DNA of 64,000 bases, from NCBI GenBank assembly GCA_030447865.1, contig JAUJOD010000004.1, forward strand, positions 91,440 to 155,439. The letters run 5' to 3'. The DNA comes from Nocardioidaceae bacterium (GTDB lineage: Bacteria > Actinomycetota > Actinomycetes > Propionibacteriales > Nocardioidaceae). Shown piece by piece: positions 7,601 to 15,151 of this stretch; the first letter of the stretch is position 1; each line of letters starts with the position of its first letter. A model generated the notes under the pieces. The model ran no database searches, was not told where the DNA came from, and worked only from the letters and a program-made list of their open reading frames with translations. Made by a program: the position numbers and the translations under genes.

Positions 7601-10093
7601 CACCATTCGGCCACCACAACGAGGCGCGAACTCGACTCCTCCGCCGTCCAGCTGCACCAAGCCGCAACCAGATACCACGACGCCCTCGGGTTCGCCGCGG
7701 AGCAGACCCTCGGCACTGACACCCTCACCGCGCTCGACCAACAGATCGAGGCCATCTGTCCCGGCGTCACCGCCGAGCCCGCCTACCCGACCCTGCGCGG
7801 CAACCTGGCTTTGCACGCGCTCGACGGCACAGACCCCCTTGCCCTCGTAGTGGATGCCGCAGCTTCACGGGAACTCGGCACCGCCGACGACATGGCCGCG
7901 GTCCTTGGCTGGCGCATCGGGAAATCACATGGCCACGGGCCACTCCCCTGGCTCGCTGCCGTCCCGGCCGCGTTGCAATCAGAGCTGGACTGGGGTCCCT
8001 ATCTCACAGCCCGCGCGGCCCGCGTCAGTCGCTTGGCCGAACAGGTCCGTGCTGGCGCACACGCCTGGACTCCGACTCAAACCCCGGCATGGGCTGCCCC
8101 GCTGACCGCGGGAGCTAACGCCGAACTGAGAGGCGACATCGCCGTGTGGCGCGCAGCGTTCGCCGTATCGGACACCGATACCCGCACCACCGGACCCCGC
8201 CAGCGCGCGATCGAAGCGGCGTCGCACCAACGGCAGCTGGACAACCGAGCACGGCACGCGACCGGAAGTAGGCGTTCTTCACTCGCGTCGACAGCGTGGC
8301 ACGAACTCATCCCCGACTGCGTCAACGCTGACCCTAGCTCAGGCGTCCTACGTGAGCGGCTCGAATCACTCACACGCGCCGGGGTGAGCATCCAAGAGTT
8401 GCTCACCAGCGCACTCGCCGAACCTCGTCCACTCCCCGACGAACACACATCGGACGCACTGTGGTGGCGCGTGGTTCGGCACCTCGGCCCAGCGGCCCTG
8501 CGCGCCAGTGGCGACTCCGGCGCCATCCTGCGGCCAGCCTGGACACGCACTCTGGTCGGATGCCTTGGCTCGGCCGCCGCGGAGCGCGTGATAGCCGACC
8601 CTGGGTGGCCGGCCCTAGTCGCGGCGGTTCACGCCCGGCCGGCGGAATGGACCGTCGAAGAACTCCTGTCGGCAGCCACAGCCGAGCGCGGGTCGCCTGT
8701 TCCTGTCGAGGAGCTCTGCTCGGCGCTGGTGTGGAGAGTCGCCACGCTCACCGACGTACCCGACGACCCCGACACTGTTGAGTCCGCGCCGCCCGACCCA
8801 CTCGACCTCCAGACCGGACCCCCGGACGCTCTCGACCTCCTCGACCAGCCGGAGCCCTTCTCTGCACCGACGGGTGCGTCGACTGCCCGGATTGTCGAGC
8901 TCAACCGGGCCGCCCTTGACTACTACGCCGAAATGTACCCCCGGTCCTGGGCACCCGACTATCTCCGCGAACGACTCGGCGCCGACCTCGCCGGCGAACC
9001 TCGCTTCACCGTCGGCTACGCCCCGCCAGGGCCGACCAGCCTCATTCGCCACCTCGCCGAGCGGGGCGCTGACGAGCAGGAGTTCCTTGACGCTGGACTT
9101 GCACGCCGCACCGACCGAGGGCACCTCGTCGACGCGTTCCGTGACCGGCTCGTCTTCCCCATCTACAACGGACCAGAACTGGTTGGGTTCATCGGGCGCC
9201 GCAACCCGACCAAAGACCACTCCGAGTACGCAGGTCCCAAATACCTCAATACCAAGGCGACGGCCGCCTTCACCAAAGGGAAGCAACTCTTCGGCCTTAG
9301 CGAGGGGGCCGAAGCATTGGCCGCAGGCGCGGCACCAGTCCTGGTTGAAGGACCGCTCGACGCCATCGCAGTCACAGTCTCAACCGACGGCCGAGCCGTC
9401 GGCATCGCCCCACTGGGCACCGCGTTTACCCATCACCAAGCCGAACAGCTGAGGCGGTACTTCCGCGAGGATCCGTCGCGCATCGTCATCGCGACCGACC
9501 CGGACACGGCCGGTTGGAAGTCGGCTCAACGAGCCTTCTGGCAACTTGCGCGACACGGGGCTGACCCACGACACCTCACCCTTTCCGAAGGTCTCGACCC
9601 GGCGGATCTCCTACGATTCCAAGGGCGCCGGGCTGTCGCTGTGAGCTTTTCTCGAGCCACCCCGATCGCCCAAGCCCTCATCGATTCGCTGCTAGACGAC
9701 CACCGCCCCGAGCTGGGCGCACCCGCCGCGCGGCTTCGCGTGGTCCGGCAGACCGGCCGAATCATCGGCGCGCTTCCACCGCAGAGCTGGCTCACCCACA
9801 TCGAGCACATCACCAACGAGCTTGGGCTTCCTCCCGGCATGCTCCACCTCGAGGTGGCCGATGCAGGAGCAGCCTGGACCAACGACCCTGCAGCCCAAGC
9901 CGCGCGGCGGCTCGCCGAACTCAACAGGACAGCCTCCGCGGACTGGTCGTCGTCGTGGACTCCGCCCGCTGCAGCGAACGCGCACGAGGGTTCGGTCCCG
10001 CCGCCTCCGCCAGTCGCGGCCCCACCAGCCGACCCGAGGCGACCGGGGCAGTCCGTGCCAGTGTCTACCGTCGACAGCGGACCACGCAGGTAA
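4676..10093 (+). CDS. MobF (TrwC/TraA-type) relaxase with RecD-like helicase and DnaG-like TOPRIM primase domain
   Basis: A very large protein (about 1805 residues from ATG 4676; a GTG at 4673 and longer forms are possible). Residues 1-380 form the TrwC-type relaxase: a tyrosine-bearing N-terminus (GDGYTYLTRQVAAHD) and the metal-binding histidine cluster (HRDSRAGDPDLHTHV, near residue 255). Residues about 560-960 are a RecD/UvrD-like helicase with Walker A (APAGTGKTTA, near 600), motif II (VIIDEAGQAG, near 676) and the C-terminal motifs VTVHSAQGMTTD and LYVAVSRGR. Residues about 1400-1655 match the DnaG catalytic core with TOPRIM motifs VLVEGPLDAIAV and ATDPDTAGW. It would nick the transferred strand, unwind it, and possibly prime the complementary strand in the recipient. 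No frameshift is seen along 5.4 kb. Confidence 0.93.
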   Translation: MGLHKLTAGDGYTYLTRQVAAHDSTENGSVSLGDYYAEKGESPGQWLGAGLDGLGIAAGAPVTEPQMKSLFGFGRHPNADRLAGAVASAGGSNGAALAVGALGRPFNVYVGSSRFQVQVAREFTSHNTYRGLPWNAAIAVEERAAIRTAVATRMFTQQHGRPPEDARELSGFIARASRQTTTAVAGYDLTFSPVKSVSTLWALAPVEVSEQIRRAHDAAVKDTIGWLEREVAFTRVGRAGARQVAVRGLVAAAFTHRDSRAGDPDLHTHVAVSNKVQTLNADGAGRWLALDGRVLYRAKVAASERYNTRLEAELVARLGVRFADREATSGKRPVREIEGVNPLLSRWWSRRRREIDVRRADLAADFQARHGRPPTAVEALGLAQQATLETREGRHAPRSEAAQRAGWRREASEILGGGYEVTEMVRDALRRRPAILRLTDSWVTDCATRVIAVMEESRATWRVWHVRAEAERQARAAGIGLKDLDNAVDRVVRHALNELSVRLGKPDPVSEPAALRRTTGESVYDVHGATSYTSARVLAAEQRLLDVARATDGRKVSDARVGIAIAEEAANRIELNEAQAAMVRDLATSGRRLQLALAPAGTGKTTAMRVLDRAWTEAGGCVLGLAPSAGAAQELGRAVDGHTDTLAKLTWTLGNASCDEWPVWVSGVGSRTLVIIDEAGQAGTAELATAVDFITGRGGTVRLVGDDQQLASVGAGGVLRDIQQTGGAATLSEVRRFHDHAEAAATLAVRAGDASALGFYADNGRIHVGDIGSVADQAYAAWAADRRVGLDSILLAPTRELVTQLNARARRDRLDSRLDVAQVGLADGTQASAGDTIVTRRNERRLTVSASDWVKNGDRWAVEAVNPDGSLSVRHLRHRRSVILPAAYVAEQVQLGYAVTVHSAQGMTTDTAHVVVSGEEARQLLYVAVSRGRIANHIYLANTHDGDPHSLIRAETLLPPTAIDVLTHILDRDGSHHSATTTRRELDSSAVQLHQAATRYHDALGFAAEQTLGTDTLTALDQQIEAICPGVTAEPAYPTLRGNLALHALDGTDPLALVVDAAASRELGTADDMAAVLGWRIGKSHGHGPLPWLAAVPAALQSELDWGPYLTARAARVSRLAEQVRAGAHAWTPTQTPAWAAPLTAGANAELRGDIAVWRAAFAVSDTDTRTTGPRQRAIEAASHQRQLDNRARHATGSRRSSLASTAWHELIPDCVNADPSSGVLRERLESLTRAGVSIQELLTSALAEPRPLPDEHTSDALWWRVVRHLGPAALRASGDSGAILRPAWTRTLVGCLGSAAAERVIADPGWPALVAAVHARPAEWTVEELLSAATAERGSPVPVEELCSALVWRVATLTDVPDDPDTVESAPPDPLDLQTGPPDALDLLDQPEPFSAPTGASTARIVELNRAALDYYAEMYPRSWAPDYLRERLGADLAGEPRFTVGYAPPGPTSLIRHLAERGADEQEFLDAGLARRTDRGHLVDAFRDRLVFPIYNGPELVGFIGRRNPTKDHSEYAGPKYLNTKATAAFTKGKQLFGLSEGAEALAAGAAPVLVEGPLDAIAVTVSTDGRAVGIAPLGTAFTHHQAEQLRRYFREDPSRIVIATDPDTAGWKSAQRAFWQLARHGADPRHLTLSEGLDPADLLRFQGRRAVAVSFSRATPIAQALIDSLLDDHRPELGAPAARLRVVRQTGRIIGALPPQSWLTHIEHITNELGLPPGMLHLEVADAGAAWTNDPAAQAARRLAELNRTASADWSSSWTPPAAANAHEGSVPPPPPVAAPPADPRRPGQSVPVSTVDSGPRR

Positions 10094-10110
10094 CCGTCGC
10101 CAACAGCGGA

Positions 10111-10647
10111 TCAGGGATCGTCGTATTGGCGCCGGATGCGACGTGCGGAGGAATCCTCCGCTCCCCGATACAGCGCGTTGCGCGCGTCGCCGGGACTGGG
10201 CTGGTGCCTGCCCGGTGGGCAGCCCGTCACACCGATCCGTTGAACAATCCGGTCCAGGAACATTGGCAGCGTGTAGCGGTGCCATTCCTCGAGCACAGCC
10301 GCGGTTACGGCGTACTCGGCTTCCCATCGCAGGCTGGCTACGGTCGCAAGCTCGTGAACGATGTGGGGATGCTGCATCCAGCAGATCGGGATGAGGCGCT
10401 CGACCCTCCAGGTGTGTTCCTCGTTGATCCAGGCGACCACATGATCGAGCCAGGTATAGACGAGTTGCCTCAGTTCCGGTGGGCAGGTGGGTGGATCCCA
10501 CGGCCGCGGCAACATGGCCAGACGCCGCAGCCCGTTCTCCGATTCTGGCGGCGACACCGCGGCGAGTCTCAGTTCGTCGAGTGTGGCGTGGATCACAGGC
10601 GAAGGCGCCGGGAAGGGGTTGGCCATGGGACGCAGTTCATCGGTCAC
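10111..10647 (-). CDS. ICE protein of unknown function, co-translated with the coupling ATPase
   Basis: A 178-residue protein beginning at a GTG whose bases overlap the TGA of the upstream coupling ATPase gene (GTGA at 10647-10644), a strong sign of coupled translation and the reason for choosing this start over a longer open frame. It is rich in Trp and aromatic residues (for example QLVYTWLDHVVAWINEEHTW) and looks soluble and helical, with no known motif. Its placement suggests it assists DNA delivery to the secretion channel; this is inference. Confidence 0.7.
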   Translation of the reverse strand: MTDELRPMANPFPAPSPVIHATLDELRLAAVSPPESENGLRRLAMLPRPWDPPTCPPELRQLVYTWLDHVVAWINEEHTWRVERLIPICWMQHPHIVHELATVASLRWEAEYAVTAAVLEEWHRYTLPMFLDRIVQRIGVTGCPPGRHQPSPGDARNALYRGAEDSSARRIRRQYDDP

Positions 10648-12029
10648 CGGCCGGTCCCCGTGCCGGTCGCGCTTTTGCCGAGGCGCCGACGTGCTTCTTC
10701 CTGGGCTCGCAGGAGCTCTCGCCCTTTGCGCCCATCGATGCACCGGCTCAGCTTGGCGATGAGGGGTGGCGCGTTCTCCGCGACCACCAGCGCATGCCGA
10801 TCGGGCAGCTGCCGGATCTCTTCAGGGCGCAGGATCGGTACGTCCTCACCATGCACGCTGCTCCCCCATCCCCCGCGGCCGCGGTTGTAGGTCCGCCGGG
10901 TAACCCGAGTGGTTCCGACCAGCTCGGACAGTTCGCGATAGAAGGCCCCGTCCTTGCCGCCTCCGTACACGACGATGTTGTTGGTCAGTCCGAACAACGT
11001 CCGGGCTTCGTCCTCGCCGTAGGTGATGACCAACTGCCGCCAGCTCTGCGCGGCGTACAGGAACGAGAGCCCAAGGGCCCGCTCATTCGCCATCCGCGTG
11101 CGCAACGTCGGTAGCGGTGTCGTGGATGGGAGCTCGTCCAGACAGGCCAAAAAGGATGGACACAGCCGCCCGTACGGCGAAGCCATGGCCATCCGCAATG
11201 CCACGTCGAGCACATGCTCGGCAATGGCGGTCATGAGAGGGGACGCGGAGGCATACGGGTCCTCCCGACCGAGCAGGTAGATGGTTCCGTCGCGCTGGAT
11301 CAGATCCACCAGGTTCGTGGCCAGCCGGCCCCGCCCTGGTGTGCAGCGGCGCCGGATCCGTTCTTGGAAGAACAGCGACATCGCCTGCTGAACGGTGGTG
11401 ATCGTGTTACCGGCCGTCCGATCGTCGCCATGCAAAGCACCACGAAGGAGGCCATCCCAGAATGGCGCCGCCTGCGGATGCGTGCGCAGGATCTCCTCTG
11501 GCTGGCCGGCGTTGTGCGGATCCGCTATCCATCCCAGCACGTCTTCGAGCGAGTGCTCTGTGAGTGCTGCGGCATGAAAATAGGCTTGCAGCACTTTGGC
11601 GCCTTCGGCGGCGTAGAACCTGGCAGCCTCGTCGCCGGCTCCCCGGGTGACCGCGCCCTTAATGGTTCCCGCCGTGAACGCCTTCGCGCGCCGCTCGGCG
11701 AGCATCGAGTCCCCGCAACCAGCCACGGGATCCCACACCAGCTCCGGTGCGCCCGGCACCAGGTCGAACGGATCGAGCACGGCGACCGGCCGCCTATCCG
11801 AAGCCCTGCCGTCCAGCGTGAGCAACAGATCTTCGGGCTTCGTCAGGGTCACCAGTGCGGCGCCAGGAGTTGAGAGCAGGGCGGGCGTCAGCAGATCCAG
11901 CGTCTTGCCTGAGCCCTGGGGACCGTACACACCGGTCGTACGGTCGTACGGCACCCACAATTCGACGCCGCGCGGAACGCTCGACCGGCCCAGCCGCCAT
12001 CCAACATCGCCCGGTTTGTAGTCGTTCAT
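10644..12029 (-). CDS. Type IV coupling protein, ATPase subunit (VirD4/TraG-like), lacking its own membrane anchor
   Basis: A 461-residue motor ATPase of the VirD4/TraG/TraD family, which docks the relaxase-DNA complex to the secretion channel. Walker A is GPQGSGKT at residues 36-43 and Walker B is within FLACLDELPS around residue 315. The all-alpha recognition region lies between them. Family members usually begin with two membrane helices; here the protein starts directly with the nucleotide-binding domain. The membrane part is encoded by the gene immediately upstream, which overlaps by four bases (ATGA at 12029-12026). The start codon is fixed by that overlap. Confidence 0.9.
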   Translation of the reverse strand: MNDYKPGDVGWRLGRSSVPRGVELWVPYDRTTGVYGPQGSGKTLDLLTPALLSTPGAALVTLTKPEDLLLTLDGRASDRRPVAVLDPFDLVPGAPELVWDPVAGCGDSMLAERRAKAFTAGTIKGAVTRGAGDEAARFYAAEGAKVLQAYFHAAALTEHSLEDVLGWIADPHNAGQPEEILRTHPQAAPFWDGLLRGALHGDDRTAGNTITTVQQAMSLFFQERIRRRCTPGRGRLATNLVDLIQRDGTIYLLGREDPYASASPLMTAIAEHVLDVALRMAMASPYGRLCPSFLACLDELPSTTPLPTLRTRMANERALGLSFLYAAQSWRQLVITYGEDEARTLFGLTNNIVVYGGGKDGAFYRELSELVGTTRVTRRTYNRGRGGWGSSVHGEDVPILRPEEIRQLPDRHALVVAENAPPLIAKLSRCIDGRKGRELLRAQEEARRRLGKSATGTGTGR

Positions 12030-12505
12030 CCGTCCAGCCCTGCCCGGAAACCGTGCCGCCGTCCGCCACAGAGATCCGGACGGATGGTGGTTCGACGTCG
12101 GCGGAGGTTGCTCGCACCAAGGACGCGCTCAACGTCGCACTTACTTGCTATCCCGGACTGGGACCCCGGACCGATCGTGCGCCACCAGATCCCAAAGCCC
12201 CAGACGGCAAAAGCGCCGAGGGGCAACTGAAGCAACGCGACCGCCAGGTATACGAGGACCGTGGGGGGGACGGCACCTACTCGGGTGTCCGGAAGCCCCT
12301 CGCCCGGTGCGCCGCTCAACAGTGCCACCACGCTCTCCACGAGGCGACCGGTCGGCCATGCGAATGGCTGTCCGACTGCGACGAACGCGACTCCTTGACC
12401 GAGAGGGAAAGCCAGGATCGCTAGAAGCAGCCATGTCCCGGCTGCTGCGACAGGGACCTCCCACGTCAAAGGAAGCGCGTCGGTCCGCGATCGTTGAACG
12501 CGCAT
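12026..12505 (-). CDS. Membrane partner of the coupling ATPase (detached VirD4 N-terminal region)
   Basis: A 159-residue protein with two clear hydrophobic segments (around residues 18-45 and 85-110: LLLAILAFPLGQGVAFVAVG and VLVYLAVALLQLPLGAFAVW) and a basic cytoplasmic tail. The layout of two helices around a loop is that of the N-terminal anchor of VirD4-like proteins. It overlaps the ATPase gene by four bases. I infer that the two chains assemble into one coupling complex. The closing Arg/Gly-rich tail may contact DNA or the ATPase. Confidence 0.75.
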   Translation of the reverse strand: MRVQRSRTDALPLTWEVPVAAAGTWLLLAILAFPLGQGVAFVAVGQPFAWPTGRLVESVVALLSGAPGEGLPDTRVGAVPPTVLVYLAVALLQLPLGAFAVWGFGIWWRTIGPGSQSGIASKCDVERVLGASNLRRRRTTIRPDLCGGRRHGFRAGLDG

Positions 12506-12524
12506 CAGGCCGTCGGAGCCCCAG

Positions 12525-12797
12525 TTAGGTCGAGCCTTCCAGAACCCATATCACCCCAGGCGTGTCGACTCCCGGTACGTGGACACCTTGAGTGATGGCC
12601 TGCTCAGACCCGAAACCGAACAGGACCCCTTCAGGATGACCCTGCCGCCTTCGGACGACGAGTGCGTTGCAGAACACAGCAGCCCTGGCGCGCATCAGCG
12701 CGCAGAGGCGGCGGTAGGACGCGGCCACCCAACGCTCCTGGAGCCGTCCCAGTCTCGTCTCCTTCATCAGCGGCATCGGCGTCGAGCGGCCCAGCAC
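12525..12797 (-). CDS. Possible small ICE protein of unknown function
   Basis: An open frame of up to 90 residues just upstream of the coupling-protein genes, with a 19-base gap. An internal ATG would give about 80 residues starting MKETRLGRLQER. Composition (several Arg-rich helices, then a Gly-Val-rich end) looks protein-like, but no motif is recognised and other frames are also open here. It may be the first gene of the coupling-protein operon, divergent from the SIR2 gene. Confidence 0.4.
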   Translation of the reverse strand: MLGRSTPMPLMKETRLGRLQERWVAASYRRLCALMRARAAVFCNALVVRRRQGHPEGVLFGFGSEQAITQGVHVPGVDTPGVIWVLEGST

Positions 12798-12890
12798 CTC
12801 GTGAAGCTGGCTTGGCGGACTTGAGTGCCCCGCCCCTTCGGCTAGAGATGTCTACTACGACGCGGTCGATGGGCCGGGCATGATGTTGCC

Positions 12891-13982
12891 GTGGCTGCGC
12901 CAGACCTTGACTCGCACATAACCACTCGCCTGCGCGCCTTGATGGATGGGGACAGTCTCGCGGTGCTGCTGGGAGCGGGTGCTTCAATGACGGCCGGCTT
13001 GCCTGACTGGGAAGCGTTAGCCGTAAGGATACTAAATCGAAGCGGGGTCATCTCGGATCCGGTAGTCGCGCGCACGTTTCTTAGCGGGCAAGACGTCATG
13101 TTGGCAGTCGAGGCAGCGCGTGGTGCGGTCAAGGCGACTGACTGGAACGACCTGCTGCGTCTGGCCCTCTATTCGGGCAGCACGCCATTCCCTTCCGCAC
13201 TCCACCTTGCCGTGGCAGGTCTTGTGGCTCAACGCACCGATGAGACCAGGCTCTTCACCCTAAATTTCGATGTTCTGCTTGAGCAAGCCATGGATGGTGC
13301 GTTCGATGAGGTAGGTAGGAGAGAACGCGCATTCGTCCGCGCTACCGATTCTCCTCGAGGGAGCGCGGACACTGTTGAGGTTCATCACCTTCATGGAGTC
13401 ATCCCGCCGGACACGAGTGGATCTCCCGGTCCGGTTGTGTTGGGGCTGTCGGACTTTGTAGGCATGCCAGCGCGAACCTGGCAGTTCGGTGAGCTGCAAC
13501 AGGCTCTGCAACGGGGCCCGCTCGTCTTGGCTGGGACCTCTTACCGGGACCCAGATGTGCGCGACTGGGTCTACGAGCTAACGCGGGCGGGGGCTCCCTT
13601 CCCGGTAGTCGCCTTGTTGGCCCGGGCTGGGATGGGCCTGTCGCGCGGCCAGTTCACGGCGGTGAACGACGCGTTGGAGAAGCAGTGGGCGGCTGTTGGC
13701 GTGGCGCCGATTCTCCTGCACGATCATGCCGACGCCGCGCAGGTGATTCGAGAACTCCCTCGGGTTTCGGATGCGGACTATCGACCCCCAAGGGATCGAG
13801 CGGCGGGTCTCTGGACGGCGCTTTGCCGAGATTTTGAGGGCGCGCAGTCGCAACACTCGCATGCTTTGATGGACGACCTGCGTGAGCTGCAGACGACCTT
13901 GGGTGCGGACACCAATGTCACCCTCTGGGTGGCCGACGGCGCCGGCTCCTTAGTTCGCTACTCGGCTCCGGACAGAACCTAG
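12891..13982 (+). CDS. SIR2-family NAD-hydrolase-like defence protein, cut short by an in-frame stop
   Basis: The 363-residue open frame is a SIR2-like domain. The NAD-binding start is LAVLLGAGASMTAGLPDW (residues 23-40), followed by TLNFD (123-127), the catalytic-histidine region HHLHG (165-169) and LAGTSYRDPDV (213-223). Stand-alone SIR2 proteins of this type commonly deplete NAD+ during phage or plasmid attack. After about residue 325 a GAF-like domain begins but is broken by TAG at 13980-13982; the same frame then continues coherently to 14267. The native protein was probably about 458 residues (SIR2 plus GAF sensor). Start GTG 12891 has no strong ribosome site. The shortened product keeps the whole SIR2 part but loses most of the sensor. 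Confidence 0.8.
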   Translation: MAAPDLDSHITTRLRALMDGDSLAVLLGAGASMTAGLPDWEALAVRILNRSGVISDPVVARTFLSGQDVMLAVEAARGAVKATDWNDLLRLALYSGSTPFPSALHLAVAGLVAQRTDETRLFTLNFDVLLEQAMDGAFDEVGRRERAFVRATDSPRGSADTVEVHHLHGVIPPDTSGSPGPVVLGLSDFVGMPARTWQFGELQQALQRGPLVLAGTSYRDPDVRDWVYELTRAGAPFPVVALLARAGMGLSRGQFTAVNDALEKQWAAVGVAPILLHDHADAAQVIRELPRVSDADYRPPRDRAAGLWTALCRDFEGAQSQHSHALMDDLRELQTTLGADTNVTLWVADGAGSLVRYSAPDRT

Positions 13983-14267
13983 CGCGACGCGCCGATGCTC
14001 AAGCGCGTTCCACTCGGGTTCGACAGCCCGTGGGTAGCTGGACAGTGCATGGCAGTCGACGACGTAGTCGCCAGTGAGCCGCAGGAGGATCCGGACGCAA
14101 CCAGAAGGTGGAGATCCGTCGTGGCTTCACCGATCACCGTGGAGTTGCCGGGGGGGCCGCCGTTCGTAACGGCAGTGCTGTCGTCGGCAACAGCCAGCCG
14201 GTTGGAAGATCACGATCTCGACGCCTGGTACGAGGTACTCGGCGAACGTGCTAACGCGTGGTCCTAG
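13983..14267 (+). pseudogene. C-terminal GAF remainder of the SIR2 gene, downstream of the internal stop
   Basis: In exactly the same frame as the SIR2 gene, the bases after TAG encode a typical GAF C-terminal half: RVPLGFDSPWVAGQCMA, then RRWRSVVASPITVELP and LEDHDLDAWYEVLG, ending at the TAG of 14265-14267. A start at ATG 13995 exists, but a half GAF domain alone would not fold, so I read this as the detached tail of one gene. Suppression, readthrough, a recent nonsense mutation or a base-call error are all possible. Confidence 0.75.
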
Positions 14268-14322
14268 AGACTCAAGGACGTCGGGGCGAAGGTGTAACTT
14301 TGGATGCGAGTAGAGGAGCGCC

Positions 14323-14481
14323 ATGAAGTCGACCGCCAAGACGTCCGTCCAGAGGATGGGCAACGGCACCTATCGGGTTGGCTCATCTCGAGGACGCAGC
14401 GCCATCAGTGGCCGGTTCGTGAAGCAGGCAACAGCGAGCAAGTCACCACGGACAACGGTCAAGGAATCGAAGAAGAAATGA
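14323..14481 (+). CDS. Small basic protein with SAISGRFV repeat motif
   Basis: A 52-residue, Lys/Arg/Ser/Thr-rich protein, well supported by GAGGAG a few bases before ATG 14323. Its C-terminal half (SAISGRFVKQATASKSPRTT) is clearly the same motif that occurs twice in the protein encoded at 14674-14892. Short proteins with this motif are, as far as I recall, scattered through bacterial accessory regions without known function. It may bind nucleic acid, given its charge. Confidence 0.75.
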   Translation: MKSTAKTSVQRMGNGTYRVGSSRGRSAISGRFVKQATASKSPRTTVKESKKK

Positions 14482-14673
14482 TCGCGATGGGTTCTCGGTG
14501 ACCATCTCTAGGCTCCTTGTGCCTGAGGACGGCGACGACTCTGAGTCAGGTCAGCGCCGAGTAGTTGTATGCAGATCGGTGTAACGCACGGCCAGCCTTG
14601 TGCTGTTTTGGCACGTCGATGAATGGCTGCGGGCGCCGCTTGCGAAGTCGACGCCCGCAGTGTTGGTGCTAGG

Positions 14674-14892
14674 TCAGCCGTTTTCGGTGACGGTGGTCGA
14701 AGGGTGCCGCTGAGCGGTCCCCTTCGTCACGTACCTGCCGCTGATCGCGGACCGGTACGCCTTACCCGAGCCCTTGTTGGAGCCCGACTCGACGACAGAC
14801 GTGCGGGGACTCTGCTTGGCTGCCGCCTTTGAGATGTAGCGGCCGCTCTTCGCGGACCGATACGCCCTACCGGAACCTCGACCTCTTGCCAT
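14674..14892 (-). CDS. Small protein with two tandem SAxSGRYxxK motifs
   Basis: A 72-residue basic protein made almost wholly of two copies of one unit: residues about 8-34 (YRSAKSGRYISKAAAKQSP) and about 45-70 (YRSAISGRYVTKGTAQRHP), joined by a Gly-Ser linker. GGAG lies ahead of the ATG. It faces the related single-unit gene at 14323-14481, so an ancestral gene was duplicated internally and next door. No enzyme motif; unknown function. Confidence 0.75.
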   Translation of the reverse strand: MARGRGSGRAYRSAKSGRYISKAAAKQSPRTSVVESGSNKGSGKAYRSAISGRYVTKGTAQRHPSTTVTENG

Positions 14893-15151
14893 TTGGAACT
14901 CCTCGGTCCTCGTGCAGCACCTCGTCGAGTAGTCTTCCCGCTGTTGACACGTGACGGCTCTTCGATTCGCTGCTGCGGCTTGAGGAGCCTCACCTGTTGT
15001 GGGGCTCCCGCTGGCAGGTCTGATGGGACCTGGCAGTTGCTTGGGTAGGTGTCGAAGGCTGACACCTCAGCATCCGGATCTCGCGCTCCTCCTCGTCGGG
15101 GCGGTCGTCCTGGGCTTCGTTTCCTTCGGTATCGGACCAATCGGGCGGGCA

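Noticed and set aside
13995..14267. Separate small gene after the SIR2 gene
   Set aside because: It is half a GAF domain in the same frame as the SIR2 gene, so it is the tail of an interrupted gene.
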